DNA of 64,000 bases from Kitasatospora sp. NBC_00458. Lineage in GTDB: Bacteria; Actinomycetota; Actinomycetes; Streptomycetales; Streptomycetaceae. The translations under genes and the position numbers were made by a program. The notes beneath the pieces are model-generated. The model ran no database searches. It had not been told where the DNA came from and saw only the letters and a program-made list of their open reading frames with translations. The stretch covers positions 3,969,001 to 4,033,000 of the forward strand of contig NZ_CP107904.1 of NCBI RefSeq assembly GCF_036013975.1. Direction: 5' to 3'. Every line of letters begins with the position of its first letter. Within the stretch, counting starts at the first letter, position 1. Below are positions 1 through 5,878 of the stretch, piece by piece.

Positions 1-179
1 GGTGGGGGCCGCCCGACCGGGGGGTGCCGGACGGTTCGGAGCGTGGGAGCTTCGGAGCTTCGGAGCGAAGAAAGGTGAGCAGGTCTCATATTCTAGGTAC
101 TGACAAGTAACGCAACAAGGCTCGTGACAGCACCGGTGACTGACGCCCGGTCACGACGGTCCCGGCCCGGGCATACCGA

Positions 180-226
180 GAGCCGCCGCCCCGCACCCCA
201 GGAGGGAAGCGCGGGAACGGCGGCTC
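180..226 (-). terminator. Putative terminator of chaplin 1
   Basis: A 9-bp inverted repeat (GAGCCGCCG at 180-188 and CGGCGGCTC at 218-226) encloses about 29 nt and lies 24 bp beyond the chaplin 1 stop. It has no T-tract. Streptomyces terminators often lack one, so the role is inferred. The remaining sequence at 1-249 shows no convincing gene. Confidence 0.4.
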
Positions 227-249
227 GCAGTGGCCGGACGTGACGCAGA

Positions 250-489
250 TCAGCCGTTGTTGACGCAGGTGTTGCCGAACGCGGGGTTCAGCAGACCGAT
301 GATGTCGATGGTGTTGCCGCACAGGTTGACCGGGACGTGAACCGGAACCTGCAGCTGGTTGCCGGAGATGACACCGGGGGAACCCGCGGCAACACCCTCC
401 GCACCGGAGCTGGCCATCGCGGAGCCGGCACCGGCCGCCACGATGCCGACCACAGCGGCGCCGACGGCGGCCGTCTTCTTGATGCTCAT
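250..489 (-). CDS. Short chaplin 1 (amyloid surface protein)
   Basis: This 79-residue secreted protein has a signal peptide of about 26 residues ending in AMA and one chaplin domain (SGAEGVAAGSPGVISGNQLQ onward) with the two conserved cysteines in the NLCGN and NTCVN motifs. Chaplins are secreted by aerial hyphae and assemble into amyloid fibrils that make the hyphal surface hydrophobic; those with a single domain and no sortase signal are the short class. The start is firm: AGGAGG lies 5 nt upstream of the ATG. It is transcribed divergently from chaplin 2, and a sigma-BldN-like promoter motif lies about 50 bp upstream. It is closest in style to ChpH, but the four copies here cannot be matched one to one with named chaplins. 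Confidence 0.95.
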   Translation of the reverse strand: MSIKKTAAVGAAVVGIVAAGAGSAMASSGAEGVAAGSPGVISGNQLQVPVHVPVNLCGNTIDIIGLLNPAFGNTCVNNG

Positions 490-537
490 GAGAGCCTCCT
501 GACTGTTCGACAGAGATGCACGGGGAGTGCGACATCT

Positions 538-565
538 CCAACGAGACCCGGTCGAGGCGGTTGCG
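538..565 (-). promoter_or_regulatory. Sigma-BldN-like promoter of chaplin 1
   Basis: Read on the minus strand the motif is CGCAAC, 16 bp, CGTTGG, ending 48 bp upstream of the chaplin 1 start. It matches the recalled BldN consensus CGTAAC-N16/17-CGTTGA at 10 of 12 positions. Chaplins are known BldN targets, and bldN is in this window. The transcription start is not shown. Confidence 0.55.
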
Positions 566-727
566 AGGGCACCCTCACTGTCACCCATCCGGACGAACGG
601 ACCGGCCCGCCAGGCATTCGGGTGATCAGCACATCCGACCGTTTCCCCCCGGGCGCTGCCTCGTTCTCCCTGGCGGAACACGCTCCGCCCCGCCCCACGC
701 CCGTCACGAAGAAAGCGAGTCCCGCAC

Positions 728-979
728 ATGCGCAAGTTCGCCCACGGCGTCCTCGGCACCGCGGCCACCGCCGCCCTGCTGGCCGCCGGAGCCGGCGCCG
801 CCGCCGCCCACCACGCCCACGGCGCGTCCGCCGAGGGCGTCGCGGCCGGCTCCCCCGGCGTGGCCTCGGGCAACCAGCTCCAGGTCCCGGTGCACATCCC
901 GGTCAACCTGTGCGGCAACTCGATCGACGTGGTCGGCCTGCTCAACCCGGCGTTCGGCAACACCTGCGTCAACGCCTGA
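728..979 (+). CDS. Short chaplin 2 (amyloid surface protein)
   Basis: An 83-residue chaplin with a signal peptide ending near residue 27 (a run of Gly/Ala), an unusual HHAHG stretch at the mature N-terminus, then the standard chaplin domain with NLCGN and NTCVN cysteines. It should be exported and join the hydrophobic sheath of aerial hyphae. The ATG is preceded by a weak purine-rich site (GAAAGCGAG). It is the first of three chaplins reading rightward and is followed 15 bp later by a perfect 8-bp hairpin, so it is probably a separate transcript. The HHAH residues are absent from the neighbouring chaplins and could bind metal; that is inference only. Confidence 0.94.
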   Translation: MRKFAHGVLGTAATAALLAAGAGAAAAHHAHGASAEGVAAGSPGVASGNQLQVPVHIPVNLCGNSIDVVGLLNPAFGNTCVNA

Positions 980-1294
980 CCCGGGGCGGCACCTCCGCCC
1001 GGTCCGCCCCCGCCGGGCGGCACCCCTACTCCGGGAGATCCGACGCCGGTCCAAGCCCGTCCGGATTCCTCCTGGTCGCGCGTCTGCACGAATTCTTCCC
1101 GGCCGTGCGGGAATTGTTCGCGGCGCGCGGTGAAGCGGCGGCCGACCATCGCCCGAGCCATGGGCGACACGCGCCATCTGGGCCGCCCGAGTGACAATCA
1201 CGGTATTCCCAGAAGCCAACGGGCAAGGATTTCACCTCGCCCGGCTCCCGACTATTTCCACTGACGGTCGGGCAGAAAACGGAGGAAGAACCAC
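980..1294. other. Intergenic region between chaplins 2 and 3
   Basis: This 315-bp gap holds the chaplin 2 terminator near its start, a second imperfect repeat around 1090-1122 (TTCCCG...CGGGAA), and AT-richer sequence from 1190 that should carry the chaplin 3 promoter. No convincing BldN-type hexamer pair was found in it and no gene is supported. Confidence 0.5.
995..1020 (+). terminator. Hairpin after chaplin 2
   Basis: A perfect inverted repeat (CCGCCCGG at 995-1002, CCGGGCGG at 1013-1020) with a 10-nt loop lies 16 bp downstream of the chaplin 2 stop. Confidence 0.55.
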
Positions 1295-1537
1295 ATGCGT
1301 AACCTCAAGAAGGCCGCCGCCCTGTCCCTCGCCACCGCCGGTCTGGTGGTCGGTGCGGCGGGCGGCGCGTTCGCCAGCTCCGGTGCCCAGGGCGTCGCCG
1401 CCGGCTCCCCGGGTGTGCTCTCCGGCAACCAGATCCAGATCCCGGTGCACATCCCGGTCAACGTCTGCGGCAACTCCATCGGGATCGTCAGCATCCTGAA
1501 CCCGGCGTTCGGCAACACCTGCATCAACCACGGCTGA
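1295..1537 (+). CDS. Short chaplin 3 (amyloid surface protein)
   Basis: An 80-residue chaplin with a signal peptide of about 27 residues (MRNLKKAAALSLATAG..., cleavage near AFA|SSG) and a single chaplin domain carrying NVCGN and NTCIN. The beta-prone segment GNQIQIPVHIPVNVC is typical of the amyloid core. GGAGGAAGAACCAC directly precedes the ATG, which fixes the start. Two tandem strong hairpins separate it from chaplin 4, so the chaplins are probably expressed as individual transcripts. The role in lowering surface tension and coating aerial hyphae is known for the family and assumed here. Confidence 0.95.
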   Translation: MRNLKKAAALSLATAGLVVGAAGGAFASSGAQGVAAGSPGVLSGNQIQIPVHIPVNVCGNSIGIVSILNPAFGNTCINHG

Positions 1538-1540
1538 CCG

Positions 1541-1565
1541 GGTGGTCGCCGCACCGGCGACCACC
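1541..1565 (+). terminator. First hairpin after chaplin 3
   Basis: A perfect 10-bp stem (GGTGGTCGCC / GGCGACCACC) with the 5-nt loop GCACC starts 3 bp after the chaplin 3 stop. Confidence 0.75.
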
Positions 1566-1582
1566 GTGTCACCGCATCCGTG

Positions 1583-1609
1583 CCGCACCCCGCCACCGGC
1601 GGGGTGCGG
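1583..1609 (+). terminator. Second hairpin after chaplin 3
   Basis: A perfect 12-bp stem (CCGCACCCCGCC / GGCGGGGTGCGG) with a 3-nt loop. It is the second of two tandem hairpins between chaplins 3 and 4, giving strong insulation. Confidence 0.7.
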
Positions 1610-1647
1610 CCCGCTCCACCCGTGTGTGATCGAGGAGATCAACCCCC

Positions 1648-1920
1648 ATGCAGAACGTGAAGAAGGCCGCCGTCCTCTCCGCCGCCGCCGCCGGCCTGGT
1701 GATGGGTGCGGCGGGCGCCGCCTCCGCCAGCTCCGGTGCGGAGGGCGTCGCCGCCGGCTCGCCCGGTGTCGTCTCCGGCAACCAGCTCCAGATCCCGGTG
1801 CACGTCCCGGTCAACCTGTGCGGCAACTCCGTCAACGTCATCGGCCTGCTGAACCCGGCGTTCGGCAACACCTGCATCAACGCCGAGGCGGACCACCACC
1901 ACGTCGAGGACGACTGCTGA
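1648..1920 (+). CDS. Short chaplin 4 with His/Cys tail
   Basis: A 90-residue chaplin: signal peptide of about 27 residues (cleavage near ASA|SSG), then the usual domain with NLCGN and NTCIN cysteines. Instead of stopping after the domain it continues with an 11-residue acidic tail, EADHHHVEDDC, which adds three consecutive histidines and a third cysteine. GAGGAG lies 10 nt upstream of the ATG. The odd cysteine could form an intermolecular disulfide and the histidines could bind metal; neither can be shown from sequence. The coding sequence is intact and hairpins flank it on both sides. Confidence 0.94.
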   Translation: MQNVKKAAVLSAAAAGLVMGAAGAASASSGAEGVAAGSPGVVSGNQLQIPVHVPVNLCGNSVNVIGLLNPAFGNTCINAEADHHHVEDDC

Positions 1921-1949
1921 TCCCGATCGGCACGCGTTCCGGCCGCACT

Positions 1950-1975
1950 GCCCCCCGGCCCACCGGCCGGGGGGC
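1950..1975 (+). terminator. Hairpin after chaplin 4
   Basis: A perfect 11-bp stem (GCCCCCCGGCC / GGCCGGGGGGC) with the 4-nt loop CACC lies 29 bp after the chaplin 4 stop. Confidence 0.7.
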
Positions 1976-2039
1976 GGTTCGGCGTACCCGGGCGCGGTCC
2001 GGCCGCGCCGGGACCCACTCCCCCGAAGGGTGATTCCGC

Positions 2040-2411
2040 ATGGTTTCGAAGAAGAGCGGGGCCGGCCTCGCCGCCGCCCTGGGCGCCGCGATGCTGCTCG
2101 GCGGCGGCGCGGGTGCCGCGCACGCGGCCCCGGCCGAGGGCGGCGCCGCACTGGCCAAGACCGACATCGCCCAGGCGCTCGGCGGCACGACCACCGGCCT
2201 CGGCTACGGCGTCGCGCCGGTCAAGGACCTGCGCCTGGACCCGTGGGCCAACTCCTCGGCCGACGTGCTGAACAACGGCGCGACCGTCCGGCCGGAGAAC
2301 ACCGGTCTGGCCCCGATCGGCACCGAGACGCTCACCGGCCCGCTCAGCGCCGGCGGCGGGCCGCGGGACCTGCCCCTGGTCGGCCCGCTGCTCGGCGCGC
2401 TGCCCGGCTGA
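2040..2411 (+). CDS. Small secreted protein of unknown function
   Basis: A 123-residue protein with a clear signal peptide (basic MVSKKSG, hydrophobic Gly/Ala core, cleavage near AHA|APA at about residue 29). The mature part of about 94 residues has no cysteine, is rich in Gly, Leu and Pro, and ends in a Leu/Pro-rich stretch (PLVGPLLGALPG). I do not recognise the family with certainty. GAAGGGTG upstream of the ATG supports the start. It lies between the chaplins and the rodlins, so a role on or near the aerial surface is plausible by context. It converges with the next gene on a shared 18-bp hairpin. Confidence 0.85.
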   Translation: MVSKKSGAGLAAALGAAMLLGGGAGAAHAAPAEGGAALAKTDIAQALGGTTTGLGYGVAPVKDLRLDPWANSSADVLNNGATVRPENTGLAPIGTETLTGPLSAGGGPRDLPLVGPLLGALPG

Positions 2412-2436
2412 TCCGGCGCTCCCCGCGGCCGTACGC

Positions 2437-2482
2437 GCGAGAGCCCGGCACCCCCCTTCGGATCGGGGTGCCGGGCTCTCGC
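2437..2482. terminator. Bidirectional terminator
   Basis: A perfect 18-bp inverted repeat (2437-2454 with 2465-2482) around a 10-nt loop lies between two convergent genes ending at 2411 and 2507. It can serve both strands. Confidence 0.9.
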
Positions 2483-2506
2483 ACGTGCTGCGGCGCCGCC
2501 GAGCGG

Positions 2507-3166
2507 CTACAGCTGGGCGAGGCCGGCCAGGCCGGTCTCCTGCACCACGCCGGTGGCGGTCGCGGTGGTGGTGGTCGCCAGGTCGCCCACCGAGTCGGTC
2601 ACCGAGATCCGCTCGTCCTCGTTGCCGAGGGTCGCCTTGGCCCCCGGGACGGCCTGGACCGCCCCGGTCACCAGCCGCGGGTCGATCTCGTCCACCTTGA
2701 CCCGGCCGTCGGCGAGCTGCCCGGTGCCGTCCTGGACCACCGAGAGCGGCGTGCCGAGGCCCAGCCCGGGGGTGTCGGCGTGCAGCGGCGCGGCCGGGGC
2801 GTCCAGCAGCAGCTCGCCGAGGTCCGCGCCCTGGTCGACCAGCGGCAGCGGCAGCTCGGCCTTGGCCGTCGGGCCCACCTTGCCGGTGCCCAGGGCGGGC
2901 ACGATCCGCTCGGGGATCAGCGCGTCACCGGTGGTGTGCGCGGGCACCGGGGGCATCAGCAGCGAGGTCGGGATGCCGCCCGAGATCCGGCTGCCCAGCG
3001 GCGCCACCGGCACGTCCACCGGGACCTGCTGGGTCGCCAGCTGGTCCTCCAGCGCCCCGACCTGCTCGGGGCTGACCGGGGCGGCGGCGGACGCCGCCCC
3101 CTGGGAGGCGAGTACGCCCGCACCGACCGCCAGCAGCATCGCGCCGGCCCGCTTGGAGAACCTCAT
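2507..3166 (-). CDS. Secreted protein of unknown function (219 aa)
   Basis: The ATG at 3166 gives a standard signal peptide (MRFSKRAGAM, hydrophobic core, cleavage near ASA|AAP at about residue 27); the longer reading would put 24 residues in front of it and is unlikely. The mature protein of about 190 residues has no cysteine and is rich in Val, Pro, Leu and Gly with repeated PV/LP steps, suggesting an extended or beta-rich wall-associated protein. No catalytic motif was seen and the family is not recognised. A promoter motif with a perfect BldN-type -10 (CGTTGA) lies about 80 bp upstream. It is divergent from rodlin 1. Together this suggests a protein made with the aerial sheath. Confidence 0.85.
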   Translation of the reverse strand: MRFSKRAGAMLLAVGAGVLASQGAASAAAPVSPEQVGALEDQLATQQVPVDVPVAPLGSRISGGIPTSLLMPPVPAHTTGDALIPERIVPALGTGKVGPTAKAELPLPLVDQGADLGELLLDAPAAPLHADTPGLGLGTPLSVVQDGTGQLADGRVKVDEIDPRLVTGAVQAVPGAKATLGNEDERISVTDSVGDLATTTTATATGVVQETGLAGLAQL

Positions 3167-3244
3167 GCTTTTCACCGTTCTGCCTGTTCGTACTGGAGAC
3201 CTCTGGGGGAAGGGCTGCGCGGGCGCAACCCGAAGCAATCTGTC

Positions 3245-3273
3245 TCAACGAGCCACTCGGACCCCGGATTGCG
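3245..3273 (-). promoter_or_regulatory. Sigma-BldN-like promoter of the 219-aa gene
   Basis: On the minus strand: CGCAAT, 17 bp, CGTTGA. The -10 is identical to the recalled BldN consensus and the -35 matches at 4 of 6. It ends 78 bp upstream of the start codon. Confidence 0.55.
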
Positions 3274-3389
3274 GCCGTTAACCGATTCGGGCTAATAATC
3301 CGACCGGAAAGCGCTCCCGGTCGCGCCTCCCGGACTCTTTTCGAGAATCCCCGTAACCTTCCGTGCCGTCATTCTTTGATCTGAACGTC

Positions 3390-3418
3390 AGTGACCGCAG
3401 ACCGGGTCTGAGCGTTGT
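3390..3418 (+). promoter_or_regulatory. Weak sigma-BldN-like promoter of rodlin 1
   Basis: AGTGAC, 17 bp, CGTTGT: 4 of 6 and 5 of 6 matches to the recalled consensus, 50 bp upstream of rodlin 1. Placed by motif and position only. Confidence 0.35.
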
Positions 3419-3468
3419 ACGCGTTGTACGCACGGAAACTCAAGAGCATTTCAGAGAGGGATCTCCCC

Positions 3469-3813
3469 ATGATCCAGAAGTCCTTCGCCGCCGCCGGGCT
3501 GGCCGCCGCCGCGCTGGCCGCCGCCGCGGCGCCGGCCTCGGCCATCGGTGACTCGGACGGCTCCGCCGGGTCCTTCCAGGGCAACGGTGGCACCAACTTC
3601 ACCGGCACCGTCGGCGACCACAGCCCGAACTTCCACTTCCTGGACAACGCGAACGTCTGCCTGCCGGAGATCCACAACATCGCCGTCGGCGTGCTCGGCG
3701 TGGCCGTCCCGGTCGAGGTCCCGATCGCCAACAGCGGTGGCAAGCAGTACTGCACCCAGGGCCAGGGCACCCAGACCAAGGGCGACTCGGGCGTCTCCCA
3801 CCTGATCGGCTGA
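3469..3813 (+). CDS. Rodlin 1
   Basis: A 114-residue secreted protein of the rodlin family, whose members organise chaplin fibrils into the rodlet pattern on aerial hyphae and spores. The signal peptide is about 25 residues (Ala-rich, cleavage near ASA|IGD). The mature part shows the rodlin layout: AIGDSDGSA start, GNGG, DHSPNF, the central hydrophobic segment IHNIAVGVLGVAVPVEVPI, two cysteines (NVCLPE, KQYCTQG) and the GDSGVSHLIG end. The start at 3469 is chosen because it gives this signal peptide and has GAGAGGG upstream; a longer in-frame reading from 3415 does not. Rodlin 2 follows 81 bp later with no strong hairpin between, so the two may share a transcript. Confidence 0.92.
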   Translation: MIQKSFAAAGLAAAALAAAAAPASAIGDSDGSAGSFQGNGGTNFTGTVGDHSPNFHFLDNANVCLPEIHNIAVGVLGVAVPVEVPIANSGGKQYCTQGQGTQTKGDSGVSHLIG

Positions 3814-3894
3814 CCCGCTCGCCCCACCTGCGTCACCCCCTCCTGAACCACCCTTCGAATCGCTCCCCGATTCAACCCCGAGAGGAACACCGAA

Positions 3895-4239
3895 ATGATC
3901 AAGAAGTCCCTCGCCGCCGCCGGCCTCGCCGCCGCCGCCATCGCGATGTCCGCCGGCTCGGCCTCCGCCATCGCCGACTCGGACGGCTCGGCCGTCTCGG
4001 TCCAGGGCAACGGCGGCACCAACCAGACCGGCACCCACGGCGACCACAGCCCGAACTTCCACACCCTCGACAACGCGAACATCTGCCTGCCGGAGGTCCA
4101 CAACATCGCGGTCGCCGTCCTCGGCGTGGCCGTCCCGGTCGAGGTGCCGATCCTCAACAGCACCCCGAAGCAGATCTGCAACGTCGGCCAGAACACCCAG
4201 TCCTCGGGCGACGCGGGTGTCTCGCACCTGATCGGCTGA
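3895..4239 (+). CDS. Rodlin 2
   Basis: A 114-residue paralogue of rodlin 1 with the same length, same two cysteines (NICLPE, KQICNVG) and same ending GDAGVSHLIG. The signal peptide MIKKSLAAAGLAAAAIAMSA ends near ASA|IAD. GAGAGGAACACCGAA lies just upstream of the ATG. The pair is a recent-looking tandem duplication, as is usual for rdlA/rdlB. Rodlins are needed to align chaplin filaments into rodlets. Expression would be expected with the chaplins during aerial growth, and a strong terminator follows. Confidence 0.93.
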   Translation: MIKKSLAAAGLAAAAIAMSAGSASAIADSDGSAVSVQGNGGTNQTGTHGDHSPNFHTLDNANICLPEVHNIAVAVLGVAVPVEVPILNSTPKQICNVGQNTQSSGDAGVSHLIG

Positions 4240-4258
4240 TCCAGCGACATGGCGCGGC

Positions 4259-4293
4259 GGAGGGCCCGGGGACATCTGGTCCCCGGGCCCTCC
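4259..4293 (+). terminator. Terminator after rodlin 2
   Basis: A perfect 15-bp stem (4259-4273 with 4279-4293) and 5-nt loop ATCTG begins 19 bp after the rodlin 2 stop. Confidence 0.85.
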
Positions 4294-4494
4294 GGGCGTA
4301 CGGGGCCGGACGTCCGGCCGGCCGCACTCCGGGTGCGGTCCGGCCGGGTGACAGGCCGTCGGCACGGCGCGTGGGGCGCCGGCACGGACGGCACCGTGTG
4401 TTCACGTGGCAGAGCCGGCACCCGGACACGGACCGGAACACACGTCAGAGGCAGGGCGTCCGGACCGGACGCTCCGGAAAGAGAGGGCAGATCC

Positions 4495-4761
4495 ATGAAG
4501 AGCAAGCTGGGCAAGGTCGCACTGACCGCCTTCGGCGCGCTGGCGCTGGCCGGCATCGCCACCCCGGCGTCCGCGCACGTCGGCCTGGCCGGCGGCGGCG
4601 AGTTCGTCGCCTCCGCCCACCCGGTGTTCGCGGCCGGCGAGTGGTGGGGCCTGGCCCACACCTCGAACATCCACACCGGCGCGCACGGCTGGGGGGCCGC
4701 CACCTCCACCGACGCCGTCGGCGGCGTGGAGGGCTTCGCCCACGTCGGCGGCTGGGAGTAG
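4495..4761 (+). CDS. Small secreted His/Gly/Trp-rich protein (88 aa)
   Basis: The ATG at 4495, preceded by GAAAGAGAGGGCAG, gives a signal peptide of 27 residues (MKSKLGKVALTAFGALALAG..., cleavage near ASA|HVG). The mature protein is only about 61 residues, with no cysteine, seven histidines, three tryptophans and about a dozen glycines (GEWWGLAHTSN, GAHGWGAAT, ending HVGGWE). No family is recognised. Its place at the end of the chaplin/rodlin island and its size suggest a further surface component, but this is inference. It stands between two strong hairpins as its own transcription unit. Confidence 0.82.
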   Translation: MKSKLGKVALTAFGALALAGIATPASAHVGLAGGGEFVASAHPVFAAGEWWGLAHTSNIHTGAHGWGAATSTDAVGGVEGFAHVGGWE

Positions 4762-4770
4762 CAGCCGAAA

Positions 4771-4802
4771 GGCCGGGCCCCTCCTCGCGGAGGGGCCCGG
4801 CC
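4771..4802. terminator. Bidirectional terminator before hemB end
   Basis: A perfect 14-bp stem (4771-4784 with 4789-4802) with a TCGC tetraloop between convergent genes ending at 4761 and 4836. Confidence 0.88.
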
Positions 4803-4835
4803 CCGGCACGTCCGGCGGTACCCGGAAGGGTGGGC

Positions 4836-5816
4836 CTACCCGAGCATCCCGGCGGCCTCGACCGCCCAGTACGTGAGGATCTGCTCGGCACCGGCCCGGC
4901 GCAGCGAGGTCAGCGTCTCCAGGATCATCCGCTCCCGGTCGATCCAGCCGTTGGCCGCGGCCGCCTCCACCATCGCGTACTCGCCCGACACCTGGTAGGC
5001 CGAGACCGGCACCGGCGAGGCGTCGGCGACCTGGCGCAGGATGTCCAGGTAGGCCATGCCCGGCTTCACCATCACCAGGTCGGCGCCCTCGGCGACGTCC
5101 AGCTCCAGCTCCCGCAGCGCCTCCCGGGCGTTGGCCGGGTCCTGCTGGTAGGACTTGCGGTCGCCCTTCAGCGAGGAGCCGACCGCCTCCCGGAACGGGC
5201 CGTAGAACGCCGAGGCGTACTTGGCCGTGTAGGCGAGGATGCCCACGTCCTGGTGGCCGGCCTCGTCCAGGGCCCGCCGGACCACGGCGATCTGACCGTC
5301 CATCATCCCGGACGGGCCGACCAGGTGGACGCCGGCGTCCGCCTGTACGCGGGCCATCTCGGCGTAGCGCTCCAGCGTCGCGTCGTTGTCCACCGAGCCG
5401 TCGGCCGCCAGCACGCCGCAGTGGCCGTGGTCGGTGTACTCGTCCAGGCAGAGGTCGGACATGACCACCAGGGCGTCGCCGACCTCGCCGACCACGTCCC
5501 GGATCGCCTGCTGCAGGATGCCGTCCGGGTTGGTGCCCTCGCTGCCGGTCGCGTCCTGCACCTCCGGGACGCCGAACAGCATGAGGCCGCCCAGGCCCGC
5601 CTCGGCCGCCTCGACCGCGGCCTTCCGCAGGGTGTCCCGGGTGTGCTGGACCACCCCCGGCATCGACGTGACCGGCACCGGCTCGCGCACGCCCTCGCGG
5701 ACGAACAGCGGCAGGATCAGCTCCGCCGGGTGCAGCCTGGTCTCGGCGACCAGGCGGCGCATCGCCGGGGTCGACCGCAGGCGGCGCGGGCGGACGTACG
5801 GGAATTCAGCGGACAC
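4836..5816 (-). CDS. hemB: Delta-aminolevulinic acid dehydratase (porphobilinogen synthase)
   Basis: Condenses two 5-aminolevulinate molecules into porphobilinogen, the second committed step of tetrapyrrole synthesis in the cytosol. At 326 residues it is the usual length. The active-site lysines lie in [13 protein letters not shown] and [11 protein letters not shown]. The metal site reads [15 protein letters not shown]: the first and last cysteines of the zinc triad are present but the middle one is Asp, a hybrid between zinc and magnesium types. The GTG start is preceded by GGAGAGAGAAGCC. It is the last gene of the rex-hemACDB set, 62 bp after hemD, and probably cotranscribed. Confidence 0.97.
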   Translation of the reverse strand: MSAEFPYVRPRRLRSTPAMRRLVAETRLHPAELILPLFVREGVREPVPVTSMPGVVQHTRDTLRKAAVEAAEAGLGGLMLFGVPEVQDATGSEGTNPDGILQQAIRDVVGEVGDALVVMSDLCLDEYTDHGHCGVLAADGSVDNDATLERYAEMARVQADAGVHLVGPSGMMDGQIAVVRRALDEAGHQDVGILAYTAKYASAFYGPFREAVGSSLKGDRKSYQQDPANAREALRELELDVAEGADLVMVKPGMAYLDILRQVADASPVPVSAYQVSGEYAMVEAAAANGWIDRERMILETLTSLRRAGAEQILTYWAVEAAGMLG

Positions 5817-5878
5817 GGCTTCTCTCTCCGAACGGTGTGCGTGTGCCGGGGGCGGCGGGTGGGCCGCCCCCGGACCGT

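Larger units (their letters stand above)
3167..3468. other. Divergent promoter region, 219-aa gene / rodlin 1
   Basis: This 302-bp region is AT-richer than its surroundings and separates two divergent secreted-protein genes. It contains a BldN-like motif on the minus strand (3245-3273), a weaker one on the plus strand (3390-3418), an isolated CGTAAC at 3352 with no partner at the right distance, and a short tandem repeat GCGTTGTAC at 3412 and 3421. No gene is seen. Confidence 0.5.

Noticed and set aside
250..1197. Long minus-strand open frame running through chaplins 1 and 2
   Set aside because: Only its last 79 codons encode a chaplin with a good ribosome site; the rest is antisense to chaplin 2.
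2030..3295. 421-codon plus-strand open frame
   Set aside because: It runs across two opposed secreted-protein genes and an 18-bp terminator; composition is Arg/Gly-rich as expected for an out-of-frame shadow in high-GC DNA.
3352..3357. CGTAAC as a BldN -35 element for rodlin 1
   Set aside because: It matches the -35 exactly but has no CGTTGA-like element 16-17 bp downstream.
3850..3885. tRNA-like TTCGAATC sequence between the rodlins
   Set aside because: No acceptor, D or anticodon stems can be drawn around it; it is a 6-bp hairpin GAATCG/CGATTC at most.
980..4494. CRISPR array
   Set aside because: The repeated sequences here are whole paralogous genes and their hairpins, not regularly spaced short repeats.
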